Of a stretch of DNA of 64,000 nucleotides, positions 24,230 through 36,955 are shown one piece after another. A model generated the notes under the pieces. It saw only the letters and a list, made by a program, of their open reading frames with translations. It made no database searches and was not told where the DNA came from. Origin of the DNA: Homalodisca vitripennis (Eukaryota; Arthropoda; Insecta; Hemiptera; Cicadellidae). Position 1 is the stretch's first letter, and every line of letters starts with the position of its first letter. The position numbers and the translations under genes are program-made. The stretch lies in the NCBI RefSeq assembly GCF_021130785.1, contig NW_025777503.1:1-64000 (forward strand), written 5' to 3'.

Positions 24230-26050
24230 ATCTTAGAAGAATAAAAATTTTTGTTTTATTACCAAATGAATTTTATTCAAATATGCAGAGATTTCTTTAT
24301 CAGTCTATGCTACACCACTCAAAGTTATTTACTTTTCCCTCTTTTTTCCTTTCAAAATTATTTAGTTCTCTCAATGCAGGAGATGTGTATATGGTTTTTC
24401 GTTTATTTTGAATTGTGAATTTTTTTAACACTTATTTTCTACTGAATCATTGTTAGGAGAAGACTGAATTCTCCTTCTATAAATGTTCCTGAATAATAGT
24501 TTATGAATGTATTTATATCATTACTCAGGAAACGATAAAAATCCTAGAACCAAATAAAAATATATTGCAAATCTTCAAGTAGTTTGTTATGAATGTAGTT
24601 TCTGAACGAGAGGTGTTAACAGGTTGCCCACAGAAAGTTCCTCGTTTCTAGAAGCGAAAACTGACATTTGTGAACATAGGTAATTGTGGAGGATATCTAG
24701 TGTAGTTTGAACGCACTAATGGTACATTGATATGTTTATATAAATGTTTACGAGCTATACTTGTTACTTGTACAATGTAAACGTGTTAAACATATTTAAA
24801 AATACAAGTAAAGTAATCTTTATTTACAGAAAGTTTAATTCATAAATAAAGAGAAGACAATCCACTTTTTAAGGGCAAAAAACTTCATACAAAAATAAAA
24901 CTATACAACGAGACAGGAGCTTACAAAGTCTTGAAAGATTCTTGAATGATTTATTTATCAACAACCAATTTCCTTGAGTGGTGGTATTATTATCTCATCT
25001 TGGATCAACACATAGAAATTTTTCTTTTAGAAGTTTCCCTGCCTCTTGGTGGTTGTAACTAGTAGATATATGAAACTTCAAAATGAATTGCTTTATTTTT
25101 TAAATTAATTATCCTACAAAGAAAAGGCGGAGCAAAAGGATCTTTCAAGGCTTGTCATACGCCAACGTTTTTATGAGGTAACTGGAATATGATTTTCTCA
25201 TCAACCAAGTTTACAAGCATATATTTTGGTAACATGTTATTAATAACGTAGTCTGTATTGCTTTATGATAGTATTTTTTTTACTTCCAGCTATGATTTCT
25301 AATTATGAAATTATTTATTGAAAGCAGAAAGTTAGCAGAAAAGTAAAGTAAAGTTTTAGCTAAGTAAGTTTTAGCATACATAGCTAAAAACGGGCTGGAA
25401 AATACATGGATAATATTATGGATTCATTATAAAAACGAATTTATTTATGATAAAAATTAAAAAGAATCTAGAGAAGTTAATGAAATAAATTAACGTTTTG
25501 TTTTCAAGTAATTGGGTGGCGAATAAGACTGTCGCATACAATGGGTAAGGAAAAGTTTATTTAAATAATTTTAATTTAAGTCTGAAAACCCCAAAAGTAG
25601 AAATAGAAGTGGATTTAATTTATTTTAGTTTCAGTTTCAAATAAATAGTTAACACATAACATTTCAATGTTATTATTCGGATAATTTCTTCCTATGTGAT
25701 CAACAGCAGTTGTTGAAGAGGTGAAAATAAAACGCGTTGTTACTATCAAGCATACTCTGTGCTTTCAAGACTATAATTTTAAGCAAATTGAGAATAAAGT
25801 TTAATTAATTAAGCAAACTGTCATGAAACAATGATTGCACAGAACAACAGCTCATTATATTTAACAGGCTTTCAATTTATATTTCGCTACTTTAGGGATC
25901 AGTGGGGCATAGCTCGGAATAAATTTCTCTATGTTATTAACAGAATTTTGTCCAAGTAAAATTTCAGTACAATCATTCCAGCAGATTATTCGTGATTGAG
26001 TAAAAAATTATAAAAAACATATACAGAGCGAGATATACAATTAGATTATA
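24230..26050. other. AT-rich non-coding DNA, nothing recognised
   Basis: No coding or RNA feature recognised. Confidence 0.55.
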
Positions 26051-26056
26051 AACAGA

Positions 26057-26466
26057 GTGTAAAAAAGTCCCGCATAGGCTTGATAATTTCCGAACAATTA
26101 CAGATAAAGCATCAAAACTTGGTACATCATTCCTACACCCATAAACGTAGTTTCTGAAGTAACTACCATATTTTTGTCGTATCATAGGGATGGCTTGCAA
26201 GGAGTCAGAAGGAAATATTAAATGAGAGCATAGGTTGAGTAACTAATCAAATTAAAGGTCTTTATTAGTAGAGTACAATACCTTTTATTTGATTTACTAC
26301 TAGACCTATGCTCTCATTTTAGATTTTCTTGTGACTGCTTGCGGGACATCACCTTGAAATTACAAAAAATTATAGTTAGATCAAAAAGTAGATCTATAGA
26401 TGAAGTAAATGCTTTACCTGTTTCAAACGTTCGGGACTTACAAAGCCAGTGGGGGACATTCTTTAC
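26057..26466. repeat. Nested inverted repeat, MITE-like
   Basis: The inner arms 26220-26260 and 26282-26321 match well in reverse complement (aaatgagagcatagg...). The outer arms, about 26057-26128 and 26397-26466, are more diverged (tgtaaaaaagtcccgc.. against tgtaaagaatgtccccc.., both followed by ggctt and a taaagcat block). The two sides therefore give similar peptides in opposite frames, which is a consequence of the palindrome. It is probably an old non-autonomous transposon with a younger inner inversion. Confidence 0.65.
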
Positions 26467-26642
26467 ATCATGTGAACTGTACATATATATTTACAGTTTT
26501 ATAACTTCTATGGAAACGTCTACTACTTACATTTATTTAAAAAATGTTTCATAAAATAAATGTAAAGGTAATTTAACTAAGCTTAATAGAAAAAGTATTA
26601 AACTTATAAAAGTAACAATCTTCCTTACAATGAATTAAACCC

Positions 26643-26677
26643 TATCTATATTTTATATGTGATATAAAATATAGATA
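26643..26677. repeat. Perfect 16-bp hairpin
   Basis: tatctatattttatat and its exact complement are separated by gtg. The function is unknown. It is AT-only, so chance or slippage is possible. Confidence 0.7.
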
Positions 26678-27410
26678 AATGAGGAATCGACAAATTTTAT
26701 TTTATTAAATAACTTGTATCTAGTACTTTATAAAAGATATGAAGGTAAAAATGAATTACAGTATAGTGATGGGTTGGTGGTGGAGAATGAAGTGATTAAT
26801 CGTAATCGATACACTAATGTGTTTGCTGAAGAATTGAGGAATGGTAATGGGATTCTGATGGCTCTGTTTAACGTTTGCTTACGGCCGCTGATTTTTATAA
26901 CTATTTTAATGACCTGTTAAGGGCTTTTGCTCATTCTTTCTATAGTTCTTTACTGTATCATTCTGTCTAGTAATGTTCTGTAACGTATTGGGTGTCGCTT
27001 TTATTTCGAATTAAATTAAGCAAAAACATTGATAATCAAAAAATTTTCATAAGGATAGAATTATAAAACACACTGAGAGTAATGGGTTTTGTAATAAAAT
27101 ATGAATTCTGTTAATTGCATGAGTTAATTTCACTTAAATGAATAGTATTCTTGATTTAATATCTAATAATAAGTGATGTATTGAAGCAATTTTAAAATAA
27201 AGCCTTTTATTCTTCAATTTCTTTGACGCTCCTTATATAAAAACCGAATATTAACAAATAGTATATATTGTGTATTGTGAATATTGTTCTTAGCTCTGGG
27301 ATAGTTTACTTTTAAAATATATAAACTGTCGTGTGACCAATATTTGTCAATACATTTTTCCAACCTTTCCTTTTGACTATATTCATTTTACTGCTATACA
27401 ATTTAACAGA

Positions 27411-28093
27411 TACGCTCCTCTTAGAGGTGGAAAACATTGCGGTGGTTAAGCCGCAATGTCGTTCACCCCCGCAATCAAGACGCTGCAGATGTCTGGAGTA
27501 GGTGGGTCGCTACAATCGATTTGTGGTAACCTGGCTTTAGCCTATTTCAGACACCTTGAATCGCAGTTGGTGGTTTCTGCTCGTTTTGTGGGTGGATGAG
27601 GGGCTAGCTAAGAATATTTTAATTTTTCGATTGGGTATATCGCATATATATATATATATATATTGTGGTTGTCTTGTTATTGATTATCACGTATGTGTTG
27701 AATTGCGAGCTTTATCTTTTGGTTAGATGGAAAGGTGGTCTTTTGTCATTCAACCACCACTACCTTGCCACCTTTTTGCTTGTAGTTATTACTTTTTTAT
27801 AGCTTTTACCACTGTTACGTTGTTATTTTATCATACATTGTTTATTGTTCCTGTTACAACTGATTTATTTATTCTCGTTTCTTATTATCATTTGCATAGT
27901 TTTTTATTTTTTAATTGTTGTTATTTAGTTTGTAATTTGTTATAAAGATATTGTTTAATTTAGGATGTGTTTGCACTCACTGTTAATACTTAAATGTATT
28001 CCATTTTTCTTCTGCCACTTGTAATGAAATGTTGTGATATAAGTGGGTGTGTAAAATGTAAATTGGTGTTGACCGTTGAAATAAATAAATAAA
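27411..28093 (+). mobile_element. Possible 3' end of a non-LTR retrotransposon
   Basis: A GC-richer segment (27411-27600) is followed by a T-rich stretch and ends in tgaaataaataaataaacc at 28076-28094, which looks like a LINE 3' UTR with an (AAAT)n tail. The part before about 27600 could be a C-terminal coding remnant, but I could not identify a motif. A short (TA)n tract is at about 27643-27664. The assignment rests on the tail and composition only. Confidence 0.3.
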
Positions 28094-28199
28094 CCACCAC
28101 CCAGATCTGATCGCCCGCGTTAGCCCCATCAGTGTTTCCATTGGGCTCCGTTCCCCTCATTCGTGAAAATTTTCATTGTTTCAAGGTTTTTGATAAGGT

Positions 28200-28454
28200 T
28201 CCAGTGGTTAGCACAGATCCGGTCTCGACAGAGAGTGGAGACAGAGGCGAGTCACTTTCAGTGGTACGGTCAGTCATGGAGGCAGTAGGCTACAGCGGCA
28301 GAACAGACTGAACAAGACAGTCAGCATGGGTGGAAGCAGGATTCTCTAGTTGGCTGAGGAGCCGCCCCACTGGACACTGTTGGAAATCTGCGTTTTCACG
28401 AAGTGGAGAGTTCACGAGAAATATCTCGTCAGTGTATTGACGGATAAAGCAAGT
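28200..28454 (+). other. GC-richer exon-like segment with GTAAGT donor
   Basis: This stretch of about 250 bp is clearly less AT-rich than its flanks and ends in a good 5' splice-site match (gcaa|gtaagtat; GT at 28453). Initiator-like TCAGT motifs lie at its left part (about 28258 and 28268). It has no long open frame, so if it is an exon it would be a 5' UTR exon on the plus strand. It could equally be a transposon remnant. Confidence 0.2.
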
Positions 28455-28899
28455 AAGTATCTGACTCAATCGTATGGTACAGTAAATTCTACGATATTAA
28501 TTGTCCTGTTTTAGACGGGAAATATCCGTTACTGAGTGTAAAGGTGATGTTGAGGAGGATAATATCAATGCGGTACCAGAGTAGTGTTAGGCGTGAAGCT
28601 GGCGGAGGATGTGTCAGGTGGAATGATAAGAGTGAGGTGGCACTCGCAGGCTGGACCACCAATGTCTATAAGTGCCGATGCGTACTGCTATATCCGATGC
28701 TGATTTTCTACTGCATCATATAAAATCATTATTTGGTAGAGGTGAGGCCCGTGATCTGCCAGCTATTGACACTCATGTAGCTGTATGAGAGGTGATATCT
28801 GTTCGATATTTTTGTTATTAGATTATGGCTGTAAAATAGTACGGAAACCCTTGTTCAATTTTGATGAGTAAATTAAAAAGTTAAGCTATTGCATGAGCG

Positions 28900-29290
28900 G
28901 TAGCGAAGGGGCATGGGGAGTCTTATTTGTGTCTGTCTGTCAGTGTTTCCACGTGATTTCTCGAGAACTTGTTTTTTGATCTAAGAATTCTCCATGAAAC
29001 TTTACTTACACATAAGCAATATACATTTAGATGATAGTGCATATCCCTCTGTGGGATTCGACTGAGAGATAGCAAATATATTTACATTAGCGTTATGGGT
29101 GAAAGTGTCAGCGGGAAAATATCAGAAGCAGTTAATCTGTAACTCGTGATTTGTAAACTGAGTAAAAACATTCCAATATAATGTCTGTACACAGTAACGT
29201 CATTTAGCCTAATGAAATAGTACTATAGACTTGAAAATACATCCTTAGTGAAGCTTGCTATTTCTACCTTGTGCATATGTGTTACAGCCA
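28900..29290 (+). repeat. Dispersed 'ctgtctgtc' repeat, copy 3
   Basis: This is the longest of the three copies. It has tgtctgtctgtcagtg, ctcgagaac, then tttacattagcgttatgg, and finally the gtaacgtcatttagcctaatg block shared with copy 1 near 15180. Confidence 0.5.
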
Positions 29291-29299
29291 AAGAATATA

Positions 29300-31980
29300 T
29301 TGTCAAATTTTATAACGTAGTATTTTACGTTAGCGACATAATATTCTAAAACAGGATGCACTCTTTAAGTTATTTATTCAAAGAATCGTCATGGAAATAT
29401 TTATTACAACTTAAAATCATTTTTGTCAAAATAAATGTAAAGTGTATATATATTATATAATTTACATTTAAATTTAAAAACTATAAAGTATAATGATTAA
29501 AGTATAAATTTAATTATCATATATCCAACATCATCAGTTTAACATCATCAATATAACTATAATCGTCCTATTTTCTTAGGTTTTTTTTAACCATATTGTG
29601 AGTGGTTACATTGAATATGATAAACTATCTTAAAATATCTCTAAATGCAGTACAAATATTTCCCAATTTGTTATAACCAATTTCAAAGGAAATTGTATTT
29701 TTAAATAGCATATTCTAAATTAAAATACATACATTATATTTAATATTATGTGTCATTAAATTTAATAAATATACTATTAAATAATAACTAATAAGAATTC
29801 ACCTATGGACACCTGAAAATGGATTCTTCAAATTCGAAATGTAATAAAAATACAGAATTGTTCAAGGTGTATTCTTTTTAGTTATATTAAACATTTTTTG
29901 GGGCTACCTTTCTAATATAGATAATAACATTACTATTAAATACTATATGGTTCATTATTTTTCATATATTCATAATCCTAAAATTTTCATTGTAATGATT
30001 GGAAGTGGCAGAGGAAAAGCGTTAAGTCCTCTTGCCTGTCCAATATTAAAAACTAATACTTTTTGATAAATTTTAATTTTCAGTCTTATGGTTTTGTTAA
30101 TGATTGGAGCGATCTAATTCTTTTATTGACCTCCACCTGCACATCGTTTTCTAGTGTTTGTGGGTTAATTTTAATTTTTTACTCATGTTTCTCCTCCTAA
30201 TCTGTAAACAATTCTTCCTCTGTTGCGATATATTCCTGTTGTTAGATTATTGATTTTTTCTTTAATTTAATCGTGTTATTTGTTTTACAAAGGCAAAAAA
30301 ATCGAGTAATTTCCTTAAAATTTTCTCAGAAGACATTTCAATGCTGCATCATCTGTGTCTAAGTCAGGATGTACCATATGTAAGGTTTATAAGGTATATG
30401 AGGTTTCTACGGGATTTAAATTGGAAAAAGGAACTATTATATCTGTGAGAAATACGGTTTACCGTGCTTAATGATTGGACATGCATACGCAAGTACAAAG
30501 ATTTACTATTTGACCAAAAATTAAAATGTGTAATGCAACAAATTAAGTTCTTCCTTTAACCGTGGTAACCCAGTGTCATTGTACTACTGCAATTATATTT
30601 TAAATATGAACCCTAATTTAGATACTTTTTATGAAAATTGTACTTCTTTGCAGCACAAATAAAAAACTCATGTATTTGAAAAGGAAATATCTCATTTTCG
30701 CATATAACATATATTTACTGGTTAAAAACACTCAAAACAAGCCAGTTTTAACTCATGAATTTTATTGTTAAGTTCTATCATTGGTATTTCTGTTCTGTAA
30801 TTATGTTTGAGAGCACCGCAGGTATGTACGTCTTTTTTATATAATAGCTTTACAAAGTAATTTTTTCTAATTTCTTTAATTTTTAATCAAATTCTCAAAC
30901 CATGTCTACTTAAGATACGTGTAGCAAATTTAGACTGTTATAACACTTTCACAGCACAGCACTAAGTAGACAATAAAATGGAGTTCAACTCGACGTTAAC
31001 ATTGGATCAACCCTCCACCAAAATAGCTGTGTTACGTTGGCAGATAATCAGATATCTGAATATATATGATGTGCTACAGTAAAAGATCTTTATTCAAGTA
31101 CCTAGCTCAACTTAATTATATGTCTTAATGCAGAATGAATTTTTACAAGCCTATATTACATAAACGGCAAATCAAGTGAAATATATCTCCGATTATACAC
31201 CGGTAATGAGGACTGACTAATACACAAATCACAGGGCCCAAGATGTGAAAATAGTTACCTTAAATATTCTCGGATGAACACTTCTTGTATATATAAAAAC
31301 ACTATTTTGTATACCAAACAGAAAATTTGTGTACCTGTGTTTTGCAAGTTTGTTCAGAACAACATCAAAGTCTAAGTTCAAGTTTATTTCCCATACGAAG
31401 GAAACACACTGAATTCTCGCAAGACTGAACACGTTCATCCTCAGAAGTATATTGCTATTTTTCATATCAATACCAAATGTCTATTACATTCATTTCAACA
31501 TAGATATTAATTTGCCTTACTATTTCTTAAATTTTTATGTTTATTTGCATTTGAAAAACATTTTGTTGTATTAATAAGATTTAAATATAGCAAATTAAAC
31601 ACTAATTTTTGTATTAATAAAATTGTTATGCTGCAATTATTGTCTGTAGACTATTTTACTATTAATGGTGCCCGATTTTTAATATATTTTGTTGTTATTA
31701 ATATCCTAACGCTTAGACTAACAAGCGGTACAGGGTCATGTATTGAGAGCGTAACCAATTGCTAAAACCTCTTGGAACGAATGTGATAAACCATAATTTA
31801 TAACACCAAATCATTATGTGTGCTCGTCCTCGTCATTACATTATTCTGAAAATTTGTATATTCGTATTAATAACATCCATTTTACTTGGTGAACTAACTT
31901 TTTCAATTTAATATCGTACAGGTATAAACAATAAATTATACTTATTAGATTATGGGTTGTTTAAATACTATTATAAAAAG
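29300..31980. other. AT-rich non-coding DNA, nothing recognised
   Basis: No gene seen. The segment 31310-31400 weakly resembles 34170-34260 (both contain a caagttt..aagtttatttccca block), so an old shared repeat is possible. Confidence 0.5.
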
Positions 31981-31989
31981 ATAAGGTTC

Positions 31990-32230
31990 CTTAACAACAA
32001 AACCGTCAACCATCAATTGAAAATAGACCACTTTGGTTGCAAACTCTGAAAAAAAGGAACTAATATAGAAACATAACGTATCAATTAAAGATTATAGATT
32101 TGTAATAATCTAATGCGGATACAGAGGATAGGTTTAAGAAAATAATCTATAGTGAACCATTAACAAAAAAGGCCCACTCACGTTTCTTTCTTTTTGACGT
32201 TTTTTTTCTGCCGTAACTATCGTCAATTAC
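31990..32230 (+). repeat. Dispersed repeat, copy 2 of a diverged pair
   Basis: Same-orientation diverged match to 3970-4200. Landmarks are ctctgaaaaaaagg, gaaacataacgtatc, gatttgtaataat and aatgcgga, followed by a ttt-rich block ending in cgtcaa. Confidence 0.35.
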
Positions 32231-32473
32231 AATTGGCCTCAGATTATTTCCATGTCATTGTTCGATGAATGGTAACCTATTGTCATCTGTGTTCTGTAGT
32301 TTAGTTATAATAAATTAGTGTTTCATTTTCATTTAGTGCGTATTTAAGAGTTATTTTTGATGGAGTTGACTCGCATGGTTGTTGTGTTTCCTGAGTTATG
32401 CGTGCCAAAACGCTCCGGTACGATATGTTTATTTTTAACCAGATTGTAGCTATGAATCAGGTTACTTATTCAC

Positions 32474-32505
32474 CTGAGGAACATTCCAGATCTTGAAACG
32501 CAGTA
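32474..32505 (+). ncRNA. Degenerate hammerhead-like motif (solo)
   Basis: CTGAGGA (fits CUGANGA), then a 14-nt segment that can only form an imperfect stem, then GAAACG. The arrangement recalls PLE 3' ends, but no PLE coding sequence lies nearby and the stem is poor. Confidence 0.15.
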
Positions 32506-33491
32506 TTACTGTTTATTTTATCACTGAATGATGGTAAGTTTCCGGAAAAAAGTCGTGTCATTTGCTTTAACAATCCTTCTTTTTTATTTTGTTTATGTTT
32601 TACGCCCGGGACTAGGTTTAATGTCGAAACTTATCAGTCAGGTTTTGCAATGATATAAAATTTTATTTCCTCTAAAGATTCGTCAGTAATTCTAAAATTT
32701 AGTTCAAACACACGTACACAAACATAAAAAAACGCTAAAATTTAAAACTGTATACATCATTGGCTGCACCTCAACTCTTTGGTGCAAGTGGGGTAATGCC
32801 TATTGATGAATATTAACATTACGTGTTCTAATTTTTCTCGTCATGAAAATTTAGTTATTACATTATCATTAGCTATGAACAAGTAAAATTATTCCCAACA
32901 CTGTTATCAACTATGTTATCTTCGATACTTTAATTCAATTACATGGAATACCAAAATTAATTGAGTAACAAAAGTGTGTAGGGACTGTATTACATTTTAC
33001 GTTTCATATATTATTTTAATACTACTTTAATTAGCATTAAACTATAATTTCTAAACAATTAAACAAAATTAAATAATGGATAGCAAAATTGAATACAATG
33101 AATAAAATAACTACTTATTTATACAGTATATAGAGAAACCTTACAGAAACCTTAAAGAACAATAAAAAGTTTTCTTACAAAATTCTATCGTGTGTCAAAT
33201 GGGAGTAATTCAGTGAGAATAAAGTGGAAGTAAAGGATCACATCAGTTTTGTGTAAGCTCGGTGTTTGTCTTCCTGACTCCATAGATTGCTACGCACAAT
33301 CTCCACACCTTATAACATTAAATAAGGATACTCCTGCATATTCTGGTTGCTGTAAATTTGAAATGACAGGACTATTTTTTCTCATCATTATCTGTTGAAT
33401 CTACTCATGGTTATGGGGAGTACTAACCGCGTTTATTAAATTAACTTCATGTATTATATTCTGTATAAATCATCCTTCCTCTTTTACTTAC

Positions 33492-33678
33492 AAAAGTACA
33501 CATTATTTTCCTGGGTTTTTCCTGTATTAAACTGATGAAACAATGAACTATTTGAAATCCCAAATATCCTCCGTCCGTTGAACTCTTTAAACAAATAATT
33601 GTTCCTTGACACAAGGAATGGGCCCGTCCAATATCGCTCGCTTTCCGTAAACGGACTCTCGTGGCTGTCGTGTGCCAT
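33492..33678 (-). CDS. Candidate first coding exon, function unknown
   Basis: On the minus strand an ATG at 33678 sits in a good animal start context (CAATATGG, with A at -3 and G at +4). It opens 62 codons beginning MAHDSHESPFTESERYW and including FKEFNGRRIFGIS. The frame runs into TACTTTT|GTAAGT, a strong 5' splice-site match with GT at 33491-33490. Composition is more balanced than in the surroundings. No signal peptide or membrane segment is visible, and I do not recognise the protein. No downstream exon was identified to the left on this strand. The strand overlaps a longer frame in another phase (33713-33447), so chance is possible. Confidence 0.3.
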
Positions 33679-33719
33679 ATTGAGAGATAGCAGTGGTATG
33701 ATGATATTGACACTTAATA

Positions 33720-35120
33720 TTTACACAGTTGATCCTATAAGTACATGGAGACTTCTCTAAGTCCGAATAAGGTTGTATAATTTCACGCGTTAGGGTATTT
33801 ACACCTTTAATTGTTAAAGAGAAAAACAGGTCGATGTTATGATTAATTTTATTTCAGAAAATTATGATCATTAATTATAGGATTTTACCGTTGCACCATT
33901 GTTTCTAAAAGAAACATTTACGAGATTTGCTGCAAAAAAGCGTCTTAGTCATTTTATTTGCATGTCCTTCTAATTCAACTGCATTGTTTATTTGGTACAT
34001 ACGAGTATGCCTTCATCGTATTTAATACACAAGATATATAAAACTTTGTATTTATGTATTTATAATATTAATTTCAACCTTTAAGTGTCATTATTATTAC
34101 AAGCATTTTTTAATCAACAAGGAATATGTATTGTTACTAACAAAGACTACTAACTGTCTTTGATATGGTTGCAGGGAAAAAAACCTTAACAAGTTTAGGT
34201 AGAAGTTTATTTCCCAGGAGGGGACGGTCCGTTGACTGCCTCCAAGATTGGTCAAGTTAGTATTTTGAAGGATATTGTACTTTTGTGTGTAATACAAATA
34301 AGAAAGAAGAAAAACATATAAATTGAACTAGGATTCACTAGTGCTAAAAGTAACCTACTAATGCACATAAACAAAACGTCCACGAAGTGACAAACTCGGA
34401 AAACGTTTCCCTACTTTACAGTCCCCGGACGTTACAGACAATATCCTTTGAGATCTTAAGGCAAATTGCTTTGTCATTGTTACTAAATAATTCTAGGTGT
34501 TTTATCTAAGAGCTTCCTCAACAAATTATTTCGGTTTACTTCTTCAAAATTTTTTAAAGAGCATTAAATTATCCTTATATAGGGTATACTTAAAACCGTA
34601 AGCTTAATTTCTTTTTTCCTAAAACAATCCAGATTTCCTACTTCGTAAATCTGAACAGAGGTATCTAATTTAGCTTGTTCAGTAATAAAATATTATCATG
34701 GTATATATTTAAAATTCTTATTCAATTCAAACCCGCAAAAAGAACTCTATTGGAATTACAATGGGTAAACAATTACAAGTGGCTTTGGGTACAAGGAGAA
34801 TGAATTTTCTTGAGTTAACGCACAAAAAATAATAGTAAAATGTCAATCTGTTGTGGAAAGATATTTTGAGAGAGTTTAAAAATAAAATTTAACTTATTAC
34901 ATATTATTTCAAAAGATATATTATTGTGTTCCTGTCTTAATATATTCATTAATAATGAACATTTAAAGTACAAATAACGATCTAGTTGTTTTATATTTAT
35001 ACAGTAAGTTCTCGAATAATGTTTTGAATATAGGGAACTTTTACTTAAAAGTGTTACTTCAACCCTCATTATGGAACTTACAGAAGAGAATCCATTGTAG
35101 CCTGTAATGGAAACCAGAAT
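33720..35120. other. AT-rich non-coding DNA, nothing recognised
   Basis: No coding or RNA feature recognised. Confidence 0.55.
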
Positions 35121-35127
35121 CCAACAA

Positions 35128-35431
35128 TTCTATAATAATCTGAAAATCCACATACATGTATGTGTGCATGTGGTACCGTTAGCATTATTGTAATTACAGT
35201 AATTGTTCATAAATTTAAATCACATTTGGATTCTATAATAATCTGAAAATCCACATACATGTATGTGTGCATGTGGAACCGTTAGCATTATTGTAATTAC
35301 AGTAATTGTTCATACATTTAAATCACATTTGGATTCTATAATAATCTGAAAATCCACATACACGTATGTGTGCATGTGGAAACGTTAGCATTTTTGTAAT
35401 TACAGTAATTGTTCATAAATTTAAATTACAT
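35128..35431 (+). repeat. Three tandem copies of a 103-bp unit
   Basis: The unit starts ttctataataatctgaaaat at 35128, 35231 and 35334, exactly 103 bp apart, with only a few substitutions. Each unit holds a perfect or near-perfect palindrome, cacatacatgtatgtg (copy 3: cacatacacgtatgtg), plus gtaattacagtaatt. A further small duplication of cattcagtaaaga follows near 35428 and 35487. Confidence 0.95.
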
Positions 35432-35499
35432 TCAGTAAAGAGCTTCTACTTCCATATGGCTTAGATAGAATGTTTAGCTGGACTCATTCAGTAAAGATT

Positions 35500-36630
35500 T
35501 AAAAAGTAGTGCCTATTCCGAATTTTGCAAATTTATCGTCGTTATTTCCCCAAATAACTATAATGAATTTTTATAACAACAACGTTTAATTTTGAACATA
35601 TTTCGGTACCTCTTAATGTTTAATATAGCGGCCGTTCATAACTTGGAAAAATAATTAGTGTTAGGAACCCTACAACAAACATGATAACTATTTTAGAAAT
35701 TTCCTGTTTTTAACACAAATTGCTCGTTATTATATGTATTTTTATGATATTAAGTAATGTTTCAAGTTAACTATCTAATAAACTTTGAGACGATATTGTA
35801 TGCGTTGTATACAAAATCGCTTATAATATAAAATTAGTCTAAACAAAATGTAAACAAAAAACTCCTGAATTAATTATAATTCTTAAAATAAACAATCGTT
35901 TTTGACATTTTGTTGTGAAAAAATTAATGCATAATTTTACAAACCATACATGAATTTTGTAAAACTTTTTTCATAAAAATTGTTGTTAATGTCTTATTTT
36001 GCTAAAGATTTATTACCAAATCTTGTCTAAAAGTTGTCTAAAAGCATGATCTTAATAATTTTTATAATTAAGTTATATCGATAGTAACGTTACAGTGTTA
36101 TAGATAAACTGCTGGGAAAGAAACCTGCGTAGAAGCAAATATCTGAACCACGCGCAGGAGGGGCCTCCCTTCCGTGGTGGGGAGTGTATTGGTTGCAATT
36201 AAGACTTATTATTATTTTAGCTAAAGACAAAATTGTATATTAACCTTCAATAATTCTTGTTTAAATTATTAGTTTCAGTGTATATTGACAGAGTACTTTT
36301 ATTTAAAATATTTTATTAAACGTAAATACTAATGAAGAAAATTTCAAGGAAATACATCAAGTGTTTTTGTCAAAGCAAAAATGGCGATATTGGCAAAGAA
36401 ACGGTGTTATCACAACGCGACAATTGGTGACAGTTTTATAGTAACAGTGATAATCTGCTTCCAACAGTTAAACACGTCAGAATGTCAATCTTGGAGTCGC
36501 GGATGTGATATAAATTAAATTACTGTAGAAATATAAGCTGTATTATTCTCTATCATGTCTTAATTAATATATCTTATTAAATATTCGTTTAATATTTATT
36601 GTAACAAACTAATAAAATAATTAATTTTAA
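35500..36630. other. AT-rich non-coding DNA, nothing recognised
   Basis: No gene seen. A short GC-richer patch at 36140-36190 contains an imperfect hairpin around ggaggggcctccc. Confidence 0.5.
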
Positions 36631-36792
36631 TTTTGAGTGGTAAAATTTACAAAGAAGCCCTAAAGGTTTTAAGGGATTGTGTTCGAACTGATATAAAGAG
36701 CCTGTGTGAGTTATTACGTTGTGTGTAATTCAGACAAGAAGTCAAAAATTTTAAGGAGGAAATTTAAAATAATAAGAGCTGACCTAACTCAA

Positions 36793-36955
36793 GAGGAAAA
36801 GAGCAGTGGACTAATAAACTCATGGAGGTTAACGATTAAAGTGAAGTCAGTTAGATGGCCCTAGAATAGTCATCCAATTCCCCTCGGTACGCAGGAAGAG
36901 GAAGAGCAGTGGACTAATAAATTCATGGAGGTTTGCGATCAAACTGGAGTCAAGT
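36793..36955 (+). repeat. Direct duplication of an exon-like segment, ~106-bp offset
   Basis: Copy 1 (36793-36848) and copy 2 (about 36898-36955) share gagcagtggactaataaa, tcatggaggtt and a diverged tail. In the frame that is open in copy 2, copy 1 has a stop soon after the shared WTNK-x-MEV segment, so copy 1 looks like a decayed duplicate. Confidence 0.8.
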
